DNA of 38,842 bases, from NCBI GenBank assembly GCA_900539695.1, contig UQDG01000022.1, positions 1 to 38,842 on the forward strand, in the 5' to 3' direction. Source of the DNA: an uncultured Oscillospiraceae bacterium (GTDB lineage Bacteria > Bacillota > Clostridia > Oscillospirales > Ruminococcaceae). Under the pieces are notes generated by a model, which worked only from the letters and a program-made list of their open reading frames with translations, was not told the DNA's origin and did not search any database. This document shows, one piece after another, positions 24,216 to 31,195 of the stretch; within the stretch, counting starts at the first letter, position 1; every line of letters begins with the position of its first letter. The position numbers and the translations under genes are program-made.

Positions 24216-24985
24216 CAGTCAAACACCTCCTGTGCGTTGAATACCGGGCCGTCCTTGCAGACGGTAACGGGGCCGATTTTCGTGTGGCAGGTGCAGCCCA
24301 GGCAGGCGCCCAAACCGCAGGCCATCTTTTTTTCAAGGCTGGCCAGGCAGGGCACATTAGCGGCAGCGCAGAGCTTGGCCACGCCGCGCATCATCACCAT
24401 AGGGCCGCAGGTCAGCACGATGTCGTAGTTTTTCGCGTCCAGCAGGTCAGTCACAAGACCGTGATGACCCTCATTGCCGGAATCGGTGGCTACAAAAACA
24501 TCGTGGCACCAGGGCACGAACCTGTCCATGCCGTAGCTGGTATCGCGGAAGCCGACGTACACGTCCGGCCGCACGCCTGCCCGGCAGAGCTGCTTGCAAA
24601 GCAGCAGCAGCGGCGCGGTGCCGATGCCGCCGCCCACCACGGCGATGCGCTGATACTTGCCTGCCAGCGCGGCGGCGTCAAAGCCGTTGCCGCAGGGGCC
24701 GGTGACGGTCAGCGTCTGACCGGGCTGCAGGGCGGCAATTTTGTGCGTACCCTCGCCTTTGAGCTGATACAAAAAGGTCAGCGCGCCGGTCTGGTTGTCA
24801 AAGTCATTCACACTGATGGGGCGGGACAGGATCGGCGTAGCGTCGGCGGCCCAGGCCCGCAGCATGTAGAACTGGCCTGCGTGGGGCTCGTGGCGGGGGT
24901 CCTGCCACTGCACCGTCAGGCGGCGGATATCGGGTGCAACCGTTTCTTGTTGCAGCACCGTCAGATTACAGCTTATTGCACTCAC
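24215..24985 (-). CDS. pyrK: Dihydroorotate dehydrogenase electron-transfer subunit
   Basis: A 256-residue FAD and [2Fe-2S] protein that passes electrons from PyrD to NAD. The start is set at a GTG at 24985 rather than a more upstream ATG. There is a GGGAGG site about 9 bases before it, it overlaps the end of pyrF by 20 bases, and the resulting length equals the usual PyrK size. The FAD-binding motif RPIS is at 55-58, the NAD-binding glycine motif VVGGGIGTAPLL at 117-128, and the cluster cysteines are Cys223, Cys228, Cys231 and Cys243 in MACGLGACLGC and TVCKDGPVF. Confidence 0.94.
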   Translation of the reverse strand: MSAISCNLTVLQQETVAPDIRRLTVQWQDPRHEPHAGQFYMLRAWAADATPILSRPISVNDFDNQTGALTFLYQLKGEGTHKIAALQPGQTLTVTGPCGNGFDAAALAGKYQRIAVVGGGIGTAPLLLLCKQLCRAGVRPDVYVGFRDTSYGMDRFVPWCHDVFVATDSGNEGHHGLVTDLLDAKNYDIVLTCGPMVMMRGVAKLCAAANVPCLASLEKKMACGLGACLGCTCHTKIGPVTVCKDGPVFNAQEVFD

Positions 24986-25829
24986 CCTGAATGTCCTCCC
25001 GCATGCGCACGCACTCGTTGTAGGCGGCCTCGTCAAAGGCTACGCCGGGCTGTTTCTTGTAGGCCAGCAGGATGCCGCGGCTGGAGTTGACCACGCCGCC
25101 GTTGCCCTGGGTCAGGTACTGGGCGATGTCGGCAGCCTTGCCGCCCTGGGCACCGTAGCCGGGGATCAGGAAGAAGGTGTTTTTGTAAGCGGCGCGGATG
25201 GCGGTGGCTTCCTCGGTATGGGTGCCGCCGATGACCAGGCCGATGCTGGAGTAGCCGTGCTCGCCCATGTAGTCCTTGCCCAGGGCGGTCAGGCTGTCAC
25301 CCACCAGGTCGTAGACATGGCGGCCGTCGTCCAGCTTTTTGTACTCAAAATCTTTGGCGCCGGGGTTGGAGGTGCGGCACAGAACGAACACGCCCTTGCC
25401 CTGCTGCTCGCAGTACGGCAGGTAGGGGCTGATGGAGTCGAGGCCCATGTAGGGGGCCAGCGTGATGATGTCGGCCTCGAAGTCGCCGGTGAAGTGGGCC
25501 TTGGCATACATTTCGGCGGTCTTGGCAATGTCGCCGCGCTTGATGTCGGCAATGACCGGCAGGCCGGTGGCGCGGGCCAGCTTGAGGGTCTCGGCGTAGG
25601 CGCGCATGCCGTCCAGGCCCAGGGACTCGTAGTAGGCGATCTGCACCTTGTAGCAGCCTGCCACGCCCTTGGTGGCGGCGATCAGCGCGCGGTTGAAGTC
25701 CAGCACGTTCTCGCCGGCGGTCTTGGCGGTGTCGGTGGTGGGCAGGTAGCCGATCTCGGTATCCAGGCCGACGCAGACCGGGCCGTTGGCAGCTACGCTC
25801 TCGTACAGTTTATCCATGTTCGTCAACAT
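24966..25829 (-). CDS. pyrF: Orotidine 5'-phosphate decarboxylase, type 2
   Basis: A 287-residue enzyme that decarboxylates OMP to UMP. The catalytic Asp-Lys-Asp block is ADIKRGD at 94-100, with a longer barrel than the type 1 enzyme (about 230-240 residues), as expected for the type 2 family. Other conserved parts are VGLDTEIGYLP, FVLCRTSNPGAKDFEY and NSSRGILLAYKK, the phosphate-binding end. A GGGGGAG site precedes the ATG at 25829; a second in-frame ATG at codon 5 is possible. It is second in the operon after pyrC. Confidence 0.93.
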   Translation of the reverse strand: MLTNMDKLYESVAANGPVCVGLDTEIGYLPTTDTAKTAGENVLDFNRALIAATKGVAGCYKVQIAYYESLGLDGMRAYAETLKLARATGLPVIADIKRGDIAKTAEMYAKAHFTGDFEADIITLAPYMGLDSISPYLPYCEQQGKGVFVLCRTSNPGAKDFEYKKLDDGRHVYDLVGDSLTALGKDYMGEHGYSSIGLVIGGTHTEEATAIRAAYKNTFFLIPGYGAQGGKAADIAQYLTQGNGGVVNSSRGILLAYKKQPGVAFDEAAYNECVRMREDIQGECNKL

Positions 25830-25862
25830 TGTGTGCTCCCCCGTTTATATAATGTAGATTGC

Positions 25863-27053
25863 TTACTCTTCGATTTGGAACGTGACCTTGCCACCCTTGA
25901 TGGTGGTGACGACCTTGCCGTACAGCAGGGTGCCATCGTAGGGGCAGTTCTTACTCTTGCTGTGGAGGTCCTCGGCGCTCACCTCGTACATGTGGTCCAG
26001 GTCCACCAGCACGACATCGGCGTCGTAACCGGGGGCCAGCATGCCCTTGTGGTCGGCCAGGCCCAGCACGGCGGCGGGGCCGGCACTCATCAAAAAGCTC
26101 AGCAGTTCCAGCGGCAGGCGCTGCTCGCGGCAAAGCTTGGTGTAGCATACGCCGAAGGCTGTCTCCAGGCCCACCATACCGGCGGCTCCCTTTTCCTTTT
26201 CCTCGGCGGTATGGGGTGCGTGGTCGGTGCCGATACAGGTCACGGTGCCGTCCCTGATGGCTTCGATCAGGGCGGTGACATCGTCGGCCTTACGGATGGG
26301 CGGGTTGACCTTGTACTGCAGGCGGCTGTCATCGAACCAGAGGTGATGGGGCGTGACCTCGCAGCTGACACGGGCGCCTTTCAGGCGGCTCATGCGGATG
26401 GCGTCGATGGATTCCTTGGTGGAGACGTGGCACATGTGCAGGCGGGTGCCGTAGTACTCGGCCAGGTGGCAGTTGCGCACGGTCTCGATATTCTCAGCCA
26501 GGCGGTAGTCCCAGGGGCTGATCTCCCGGTCCTCGGCGTGGGACATGACGGTCAGGCCGTGCTCGGTGGCGATGGCAAAGACCCTCGCCATAACGGCGTT
26601 GTTCATCACGCCGTTGCCGTCCTCGGTGATGAACTTGATGTCCTCCGGCAGGGTAAGCAGATGGTCGATGGTCTTACCGTCAAAGTCTCTGGTGATGGAG
26701 ACGGTCTGGTTGGCATCGCACAGGCCGATGCGCTTGGCCTCGGCCTCCACCGCGTGGGCGATCTCCGGCGTGGAGCAGACGGGCTTGGTGTTGGGCATCA
26801 GGTTCACAAAGGTGTAACCGCCTGCCGCTGCGGCCGCCGAGCCAGTGGCGATGTCCTCTTTATATTCAAAGCCTGGGGTGCGCCAGTGGCAGTGGGTATC
26901 GATGAAAGCGGGCAGGATGGTGCGGCCTTTGGCATCCAGCACATCCTCGCCCTCGGGCACCACAAGGCCCTGGCCGATGGCTGCGATCTTGTCGCCGCGC
27001 AGCCATACCTCGATGGGTTTGCCGGCGGTGTCTTTTGCGTTGCGGATCAGCAT
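25863..27053 (-). CDS. pyrC: Dihydroorotase
   Basis: A 396-residue amidohydrolase that cyclises carbamoyl aspartate to dihydroorotate. The metal-binding motif is DTHCHWRTPG at 52-61 (His54, His56), with further ligands in SHAEDRE, HMCHVSTKES and GTDHAPH. The start is placed at 27053 (MLIRNAK) because of a GGGAGG site just upstream; a longer reading would run into the attenuator hairpin. It is the first structural gene of pyrC-pyrF-pyrK-pyrD, only 29 bases after the T tract of that terminator, so its expression should depend on read-through. No aspartate carbamoyltransferase gene (pyrB) is adjacent. Confidence 0.93.
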   Translation of the reverse strand: MLIRNAKDTAGKPIEVWLRGDKIAAIGQGLVVPEGEDVLDAKGRTILPAFIDTHCHWRTPGFEYKEDIATGSAAAAAGGYTFVNLMPNTKPVCSTPEIAHAVEAEAKRIGLCDANQTVSITRDFDGKTIDHLLTLPEDIKFITEDGNGVMNNAVMARVFAIATEHGLTVMSHAEDREISPWDYRLAENIETVRNCHLAEYYGTRLHMCHVSTKESIDAIRMSRLKGARVSCEVTPHHLWFDDSRLQYKVNPPIRKADDVTALIEAIRDGTVTCIGTDHAPHTAEEKEKGAAGMVGLETAFGVCYTKLCREQRLPLELLSFLMSAGPAAVLGLADHKGMLAPGYDADVVLVDLDHMYEVSAEDLHSKSKNCPYDGTLLYGKVVTTIKGGKVTFQIEE

Positions 27054-27082
27054 GTTATACCTCCCTGGGTGTGTATTTGGGC

Positions 27083-27114
27083 AAAAAAAAACTTTTCCCA
27101 AAAATGGGAAAAGT
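27083..27114 (-). terminator. Attenuator terminator in the pyrC leader
   Basis: On the minus strand ACTTTTCCC (27106-27114) pairs with GGGAAAAGT (27091-27099) across a 6-base loop, followed by nine Ts (27083-27091). It lies between the pyr promoter and pyrC, so it must be bypassed for expression. The leader ORF stop codon (27114-27116) touches its base. Confidence 0.88.
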
Positions 27115-27194
27115 CAAAAAGTCACACCATGCACAGCGGCGGGAAAGGACGCTGCGCCGTTAATCTTAAAGTTTGCAAAACCGCTCATCAACAT
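27114..27194 (-). CDS. Probable pyr leader peptide (26 residues)
   Basis: A small ORF, too short for usual gene callers. It starts with ATG at 27194, has an AAGGAG site at 27204-27209 with a 9-base spacer, and ends in TGA at 27114-27116. It begins MLMSGFANFK and ends GVTF. Four of its codons are UUU (Phe6, Phe9, Phe17, Phe26), and the RNA around its end is U-rich (ACUUUUUGACUUUUCCC). Its stop codon abuts the terminator hairpin, so a ribosome finishing here would cover the left arm of the stem. This matches the logic of the enterobacterial pyrBI leader (pyrL). The peptide itself need have no function. The chance of a random ORF in a leader of this length is not negligible, but the ribosome binding site and exact placement support it. 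Confidence 0.6.
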   Translation of the reverse strand: MLMSGFANFKINGAASFPAAVHGVTF

Positions 27195-27234
27195 GCAGAC
27201 GTACTCCTTCCCCACGTATTACATAATTTTACTT

Positions 27235-27263
27235 ATTGTACCATGCCCCGGCGGTGGTGTCAA
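27235..27263 (-). promoter_or_regulatory. Promoter of the pyrC-pyrF-pyrK-pyrD operon
   Basis: Minus-strand TTGACA (27258-27263), 17-bp spacer, TACAAT (27235-27240). The inferred start near 27228 gives a leader of about 175 bases to pyrC, holding the leader ORF and attenuator. Confidence 0.87.
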
Positions 27264-27356
27264 TGCAATGGGGGTTTTTGGGCAGTTAGGGATTTTATAG
27301 AGTTTTGGGGCAACTTTTGGACATTTTGACAAAATGTACCGCAAAACCGCCCGGCA

Positions 27357-27385
27357 TTGCCTTTTATCCGCGATTGTGCTATTAT
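27357..27385 (+). promoter_or_regulatory. Possible promoter of cysE
   Basis: TTGCCT (27357-27362), 17-bp spacer, TATTAT (27380-27385), about 78 bp before the start. A small inverted repeat ACTAT-AGA-ATAGT lies at about 27399-27411. A TTGACA at about 27326 has no matching -10. Confidence 0.5.
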
Positions 27386-27463
27386 GTATACTAAACTTTA
27401 CTATAGAATAGTGTTTTTATATTAGGGCAATATGGTATGCAATAAGAAACAGAGGGAAACATC

Positions 27464-28111
27464 ATGGGCCTTTGGGAAGACGCCAAAAATATCCGGGATA
27501 AGGACCCCGCCGCGCGCAATGTGGCCGAGGTCATCATTCTGTACCCCGGTTTCCACGTACTGGTTACACATAAGATCGCACATTTTTTGTATAACCACAA
27601 GTGTTTCTTTTTGGCGCGGTTCGTCAGCCAGCTGGCCCGGCATTTAACAGGCATCGAGATCCACCCCGGCGCGAAGATCGGCCGCAAGCTGTTTATCGAC
27701 CACGGCATGGGCATCGTGTTTGGCGAGACCACCGAGATCGGTGACAACTGCACGATCTACCACGGCGTAACCCTGGGCGGCACCGGCAAGGACACCGGCA
27801 AGCGCCACCCGACCTTAGGCAATAACGTGCTGATCGGCGCAGGCACCAAGGTGCTGGGGCCTGTATATATCGGCGATAACGTGCGCGTGGGCGCCGGCAG
27901 TGTGGTGCTGAAAAACCTGCCCGCCAACTGCACCGCCGTGGGCGTGCCCGCCGAGGTAGTGCGCATGCGCAACGAGAAATGCTGCCCGTCGGACGATCTG
28001 GACCAACAGGATCTGCCGGATATTGTCAACCAGCGCATCTCCCAACTGGAAGCCCGCCTGAGCCGCCTGGAGGCCGAACACCAGGGAGAGTTCCCGCCGG
28101 ATAAAAAGTAA
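27464..28111 (+). CDS. cysE: Serine O-acetyltransferase
   Basis: A 215-residue left-handed beta-helix acetyltransferase that makes O-acetylserine from serine and acetyl-CoA, the first step of cysteine synthesis. The N-terminal helical part (1-60) includes DPAARNVAEVIILYPGFHVLVTHKIAHFLY. The hexapeptide-repeat domain runs from IEIHPGAKIGRKLFIDHGMGIVFGETTEIGDNC to GPVYIGDNVRVGAGSVV, with the catalytic HGVTLGGT segment. It is the shorter Gram-positive-type form. The C-terminal 40 residues (ISQLEARLSRLEAEH) look like a short coiled coil. The start has an AGAGGG site. It is divergent from the pyr operon and has its own terminator; no cysK is nearby. Confidence 0.92.
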   Translation: MGLWEDAKNIRDKDPAARNVAEVIILYPGFHVLVTHKIAHFLYNHKCFFLARFVSQLARHLTGIEIHPGAKIGRKLFIDHGMGIVFGETTEIGDNCTIYHGVTLGGTGKDTGKRHPTLGNNVLIGAGTKVLGPVYIGDNVRVGAGSVVLKNLPANCTAVGVPAEVVRMRNEKCCPSDDLDQQDLPDIVNQRISQLEARLSRLEAEHQGEFPPDKK

Positions 28112-28124
28112 AACATACAAGCAG

Positions 28125-28156
28125 CGCCCCCGTCCAATGGACAGGGGCGTTATTTT
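28125..28156 (+). terminator. Terminator of cysE
   Basis: CGCCCCCGTCC (28125-28135) pairs with GGACAGGGGCG (28139-28149), with one bulge or mismatch, followed by TTATTTTT. It begins 13 bases after the cysE stop. Confidence 0.87.
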
Positions 28157-28164
28157 TGTGTGCA

Positions 28165-28316
28165 TGTAGGGGTCGATGCTTGTATTGCGAGGTCGCGCAG
28201 CGATCAAAGCCCCAGTGGGGCTTTGATCCGAACGAGCGGGCCAGCCATGCTGGCTGGCAGCCCTTGTTGTGGCTGCCAAGCGGTCCCGCGGGCGAATACA
28301 AGCATCCGCCCCTACA
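28165..28316. repeat. MITE-like palindromic element, TGTAGGGG-ended family, full copy
   Basis: A 152-bp element with terminal inverted repeats (TGTAGGGGTCGATGCTTGTATT and GAATACAAGCATCCGCCCCTACA, shown only by their ends: TGTAGGGG and CGCCCCTACA). Inside are hairpins at 28203-28227 (AAAGCCCC-AGT-GGGGCTTT) and 28255-28278 (TGGCAGCC-loop-GGCTGCCA). No coding capacity. It fills the gap between convergent cysE and the ABC permease gene, ending 8 bases from the permease stop, so it may serve as that operon's terminator. A second copy is at 36382-36510. Confidence 0.82.
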
Positions 28317-28323
28317 AACTCAA

Positions 28324-29157
28324 CTATGCTTTCCTCCGGTTAAACGAAATCTGCAGCACCAGCCAGGCGGCGATGAGGCATACCACCGTGATAAGCCCCA
28401 TCATCTGCCAGGAGTGCATCAGGTTGGCTACCGTGGCATCGTACATAGGGCTGTCGAAGCCCTGCTTCAGCCAAGCCAGGCGACTGTTCAGGTCGGTGGA
28501 GGCCCCCAGCGCGCCCATGCCCCAGCGGCAGACGACGACCGCCGCGATCCGGGCGGCCACCCCGGTCAGCGTGAACATAATGCCGCTGAACACCACCTGC
28601 CCGATCATCAGCACCAGCACGACCAAAATCGCGCTCTCACCGCTTTTGAAGATGGCGGAGATCAACAGGCCGATAGCGCTGGACGCCACCAGCATGAGCA
28701 GAATCGAGACAAAAATCTCCACATCGGTATCCAGCAACAGGTGGTTCTGCGGGATGTTCACGATGCGCACAAAGCCGAAGGTTAAAATGGCGGCTTGGAC
28801 GTCCTCGATAAGCAGCAGCACGAAGGCCTTGCTCAGCACCACCGCCAGCAGGCTAACGCCTACCGAAGCTTCCCGCAGGATGATCTCCCGCTCCTTACAA
28901 ATTTCGCGGTAGGAGTTCAGCGTGCCCATAAAGGCGGCCATGGCGCTGATAATGAACAGCGCCGTGCGGCTGCCGATGTTAATAAGGTTGGAGGTAAAGC
29001 AATCCGGGTCGACCACCATTTTAATGACCAACACCATGAACGGCGCCTGCAAGATCAGGCTGGCCATCGTGAGCTTATCGTTTAAGATCAGGCGCAGATT
29101 GCGCTGCACCAGCACCGTGAACTGGCGCCAGAATTTCATCAATTTTATTGGCTGCAT
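28324..29157 (-). CDS. ABC-2/ABCG-type permease subunit
   Basis: A 277-residue integral membrane protein with six likely helices. The N-terminal amphipathic connector FWRQFTVLVQRNLRLILNDKL is typical of ABCG half-transporter membrane domains, as is the charged YREICKEREIILREASVGVSLLAVVLSK segment after helix 2. It should form the channel for the ATPase encoded just upstream. The two genes overlap by 13 bases, indicating translational coupling. In many ABCG-like proteins the ATPase and permease are one chain; here they are split. The substrate is not apparent. It is the last gene of the FHA cluster. Confidence 0.85.
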   Translation of the reverse strand: MQPIKLMKFWRQFTVLVQRNLRLILNDKLTMASLILQAPFMVLVIKMVVDPDCFTSNLINIGSRTALFIISAMAAFMGTLNSYREICKEREIILREASVGVSLLAVVLSKAFVLLLIEDVQAAILTFGFVRIVNIPQNHLLLDTDVEIFVSILLMLVASSAIGLLISAIFKSGESAILVVLVLMIGQVVFSGIMFTLTGVAARIAAVVVCRWGMGALGASTDLNSRLAWLKQGFDSPMYDATVANLMHSWQMMGLITVVCLIAAWLVLQISFNRRKA

Positions 29158-30662
29158 CGCTTATCCGCCTCCTGCGCTGCCTCGGGCCAGGCCGCCACCA
29201 GGCGGTTGAACTCCGGCGTGGTAAAGTATTGCTGGCGGTACTGCTCGATGAGCTCGGGCACCCGCAGTTTTTCAAAAATGTCGCTGGTCAGCTCCACATC
29301 AAAGTAGCGGTGCAGTTTTTCCGGTGCGCCGTAGTAGCACAGCACGCCGCCCACACCCAAAAAGGCAATTTTATCGCACAGGTTGATGTTGGACATATTG
29401 TGGGTGACCATCAGCACCGTGCAGTTTTGGTGGCTGAGCTTGCGGCACAGCTCCATCATGCTGCGGTCAAGGTCCGGCGAAAGGCCGCTGGTGGGCTCGT
29501 CCAGAATCAGCAGCCGGGGATTGGCCAGCAGTTCCATGGCGATGGAGACACGCTTTTTCTGCCCGCCGGAAAGCTGGGAGATCAGCGTTTTTTCCCGCCC
29601 GGTCAGGTCCACAGCTTCAATCGCATGGGCCACGGCGGCGTTGATCTCGGCCCTGGTGGCGTCGTGGGCGATGCGCAGCTTGGCCGTAAAGGTCAGGCTC
29701 TGCTCCACGGTCAGGTTATCGTGCATGATGTCCTTCTGCGGCACGTAGCCCAGCACGGCCTCAAAAGCGTTACGGTTATCGGCGGTGTCCAGGCCGTCGA
29801 ACCGCACGCTGCCCTTAGTGCAGGGCGCAGTGCCGGTGATGCAGGTAAGCAGGCTGGACTTTCCGGTGCCGGAGCCGCCCACCAGCACCACAAAGCTGTT
29901 GGGCTCGATTTCAAAGCTGGTGCCGTCCACGATGTTCAGCGGCTTGCCGGTGTTGCGGTTTTTGACGGTCTTATACACATTGAGCAGCTGCACACTGATG
30001 CCGCTTTTATGCTCGTGGTAATGCAGCAGCCCGCCGGAAAAAGCAAATACCTGCGTAGGCACGTTGATGACCGCACCGCTGCGCAGCACTGTGCCGGTCA
30101 CGCGGGCACCGTCCACATAGGTGCCGTTGGTGGAGCCCAAATCGCGCAGCTCGTAGTGGCCGTCCTTGTACAAAATTTCGCAGTGATGGCGGGATACGCG
30201 GTCGCTGACAAGCTTGATGTCGCAGTCATCGCCACGGCCGATGAGCACCCGCTTTTTGCGGCGGACATCCACCTCCCGCAGGACGGCGTTGTCAGTCTGC
30301 TCCTGCCGCAGGCCGGTCTCGCCGCTTTGGGCTGTGCGAATTTCCTCAACTCTAAACGTGATTTCCTGCGTAGACGCATTGCCGTCGGTGTTCAGGCCCA
30401 GCACATCGCCCTCCTGCAGGGGGCAGGTCTCGCCCTGGTTCAGGTAGCGGTTGTCGTACCAGGTCGCGCACTCGGTGGAGGAATCGGTCACGGTCCAGCC
30501 GTCCTTGGTGCAGGCCACCACGAACTGCACCTCGCCCACGTTGTTGCGGCGCAGCACATATTCACACTGAGCACTGCGGCCAAAGCGGTAACTGCCCGCA
30601 GGCAGGGTGATGCGCTGTTTGTTGCGCTGCTCGGTAATTAAAAATACGATCTCACTTGCCAC
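29145..30662 (-). CDS. FHA-domain ABC transporter ATPase (ABCG-like)
   Basis: A 505-residue protein with two N-terminal FHA-like domains fused to an ABC ATPase. The first (about 5-105) is degenerate, with FGRSAQCEYVLRR but no conserved Ser/His pair. The second (about 138-210) is canonical: IGR at 141-143, SRHH at 157-160 and GSTNGT at 176-181, expected to bind phosphothreonine. The ATPase has Walker A GGSGTGKS at 262-269, signature LSGGQ at 364-368, Walker B LLILDEP at 384-390, and a His switch in VTHNMSN. The end (LCYYGAPEKLHRYF) is ABCG-like. Mycobacterial Rv1747 is the classic FHA-ABC protein controlled by Ser/Thr kinases. No kinase gene is in the window. Confidence 0.9.
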   Translation of the reverse strand: MASEIVFLITEQRNKQRITLPAGSYRFGRSAQCEYVLRRNNVGEVQFVVACTKDGWTVTDSSTECATWYDNRYLNQGETCPLQEGDVLGLNTDGNASTQEITFRVEEIRTAQSGETGLRQEQTDNAVLREVDVRRKKRVLIGRGDDCDIKLVSDRVSRHHCEILYKDGHYELRDLGSTNGTYVDGARVTGTVLRSGAVINVPTQVFAFSGGLLHYHEHKSGISVQLLNVYKTVKNRNTGKPLNIVDGTSFEIEPNSFVVLVGGSGTGKSSLLTCITGTAPCTKGSVRFDGLDTADNRNAFEAVLGYVPQKDIMHDNLTVEQSLTFTAKLRIAHDATRAEINAAVAHAIEAVDLTGREKTLISQLSGGQKKRVSIAMELLANPRLLILDEPTSGLSPDLDRSMMELCRKLSHQNCTVLMVTHNMSNINLCDKIAFLGVGGVLCYYGAPEKLHRYFDVELTSDIFEKLRVPELIEQYRQQYFTTPEFNRLVAAWPEAAQEADKRCSQ

Positions 30663-30674
30663 GCTGCCACCCCC

Positions 30675-31181
30675 TTACCAGCTGAAATCCGGGCCGCAGA
30701 AGGGCACGAATTTCAGCGTGGCAGTGCCCAGGCGCAGGGTCTCCTCCCCTGCCAGCTCCTGCGGCTCCAGCAGCGCCGTGTCGCCCAGGTAGCACAATTC
30801 CTGGGAGGAACCGGGCAGCAGCGTGTAGGTCTTGGCTTCGCCGTCGTAGACAAGCACAGCCTGGCGCAGGCTCAGGGGGGCATCGGCACTTAACGTGACG
30901 GGCGTGCCATCCTTGTCCAGTCCCAAAAAGGTCCGGCCCACGCCAAGGCGCAGGTCGCGGCCTTTGGCTTCACCATCCAGCACCACCAGCCAGCCGGCCA
31001 CAGGGCCGGCGGGGGCAGCCGCCGGAACAGCCGGTTCTACCGGGGTCTCTTCCGGGCTTTCTTCCGCTGCGCCGCTGCGCACGATGGAAGAATCGGTCTG
31101 CAGGCCGGTATTGCAGTAGGGGCACTCAGGGTATTTATCAGCGTCATAGAAATGGCCGCTGGCACATTTGGTCAGTTTCAT
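30675..31181 (-). CDS. Zinc-ribbon plus FHA-like domain protein
   Basis: A 168-residue cytoplasmic protein. The start at 31181 (MKLTKCASGHFYD) follows a GGAGGAAA site. Residues 6-23 form a small metal-binding knuckle with Cys6, His10, Cys20 and Cys23 (CASGHFYDADKYPECPYC). A Pro/Ala/Glu-rich linker (37-62) leads to an FHA-like domain (63-162) that opens with GWLVVLDGEAKGRDLRLGVGRTFLG. In the canonical fold GRTF would be the first conserved loop, but the SxxH and NG parts are not obvious, so phosphopeptide binding may be lost. It sits between the VWA-FHA protein and the FHA-ABC ATPase and is probably an adaptor in that system. Function unknown. Confidence 0.78.
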   Translation of the reverse strand: MKLTKCASGHFYDADKYPECPYCNTGLQTDSSIVRSGAAEESPEETPVEPAVPAAAPAGPVAGWLVVLDGEAKGRDLRLGVGRTFLGLDKDGTPVTLSADAPLSLRQAVLVYDGEAKTYTLLPGSSQELCYLGDTALLEPQELAGEETLRLGTATLKFVPFCGPDFSW

Positions 31182-31195
31182 TTTGTTTCCTCCGC

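Noticed and set aside
24985..25036. Longer pyrK start at 25036
   Set aside because: It would overlap pyrF by 71 bases, lacks a good ribosome binding site and adds residues not found in PyrK proteins; the GTG at 24985 gives the usual 256 residues.
27054..27234. PyrR-binding RNA loop in the pyr leader
   Set aside because: I looked for the conserved PyrR loop type known from Bacillus leaders and found none; a single intrinsic terminator with a leader ORF explains the region better.
25218..27329. 703-codon plus-strand open frame opposite pyrF and pyrC
   Set aside because: It is antisense to two well-identified enzymes and its translation matches no fold that I recognise; it is a by-product of GC-rich codon use.
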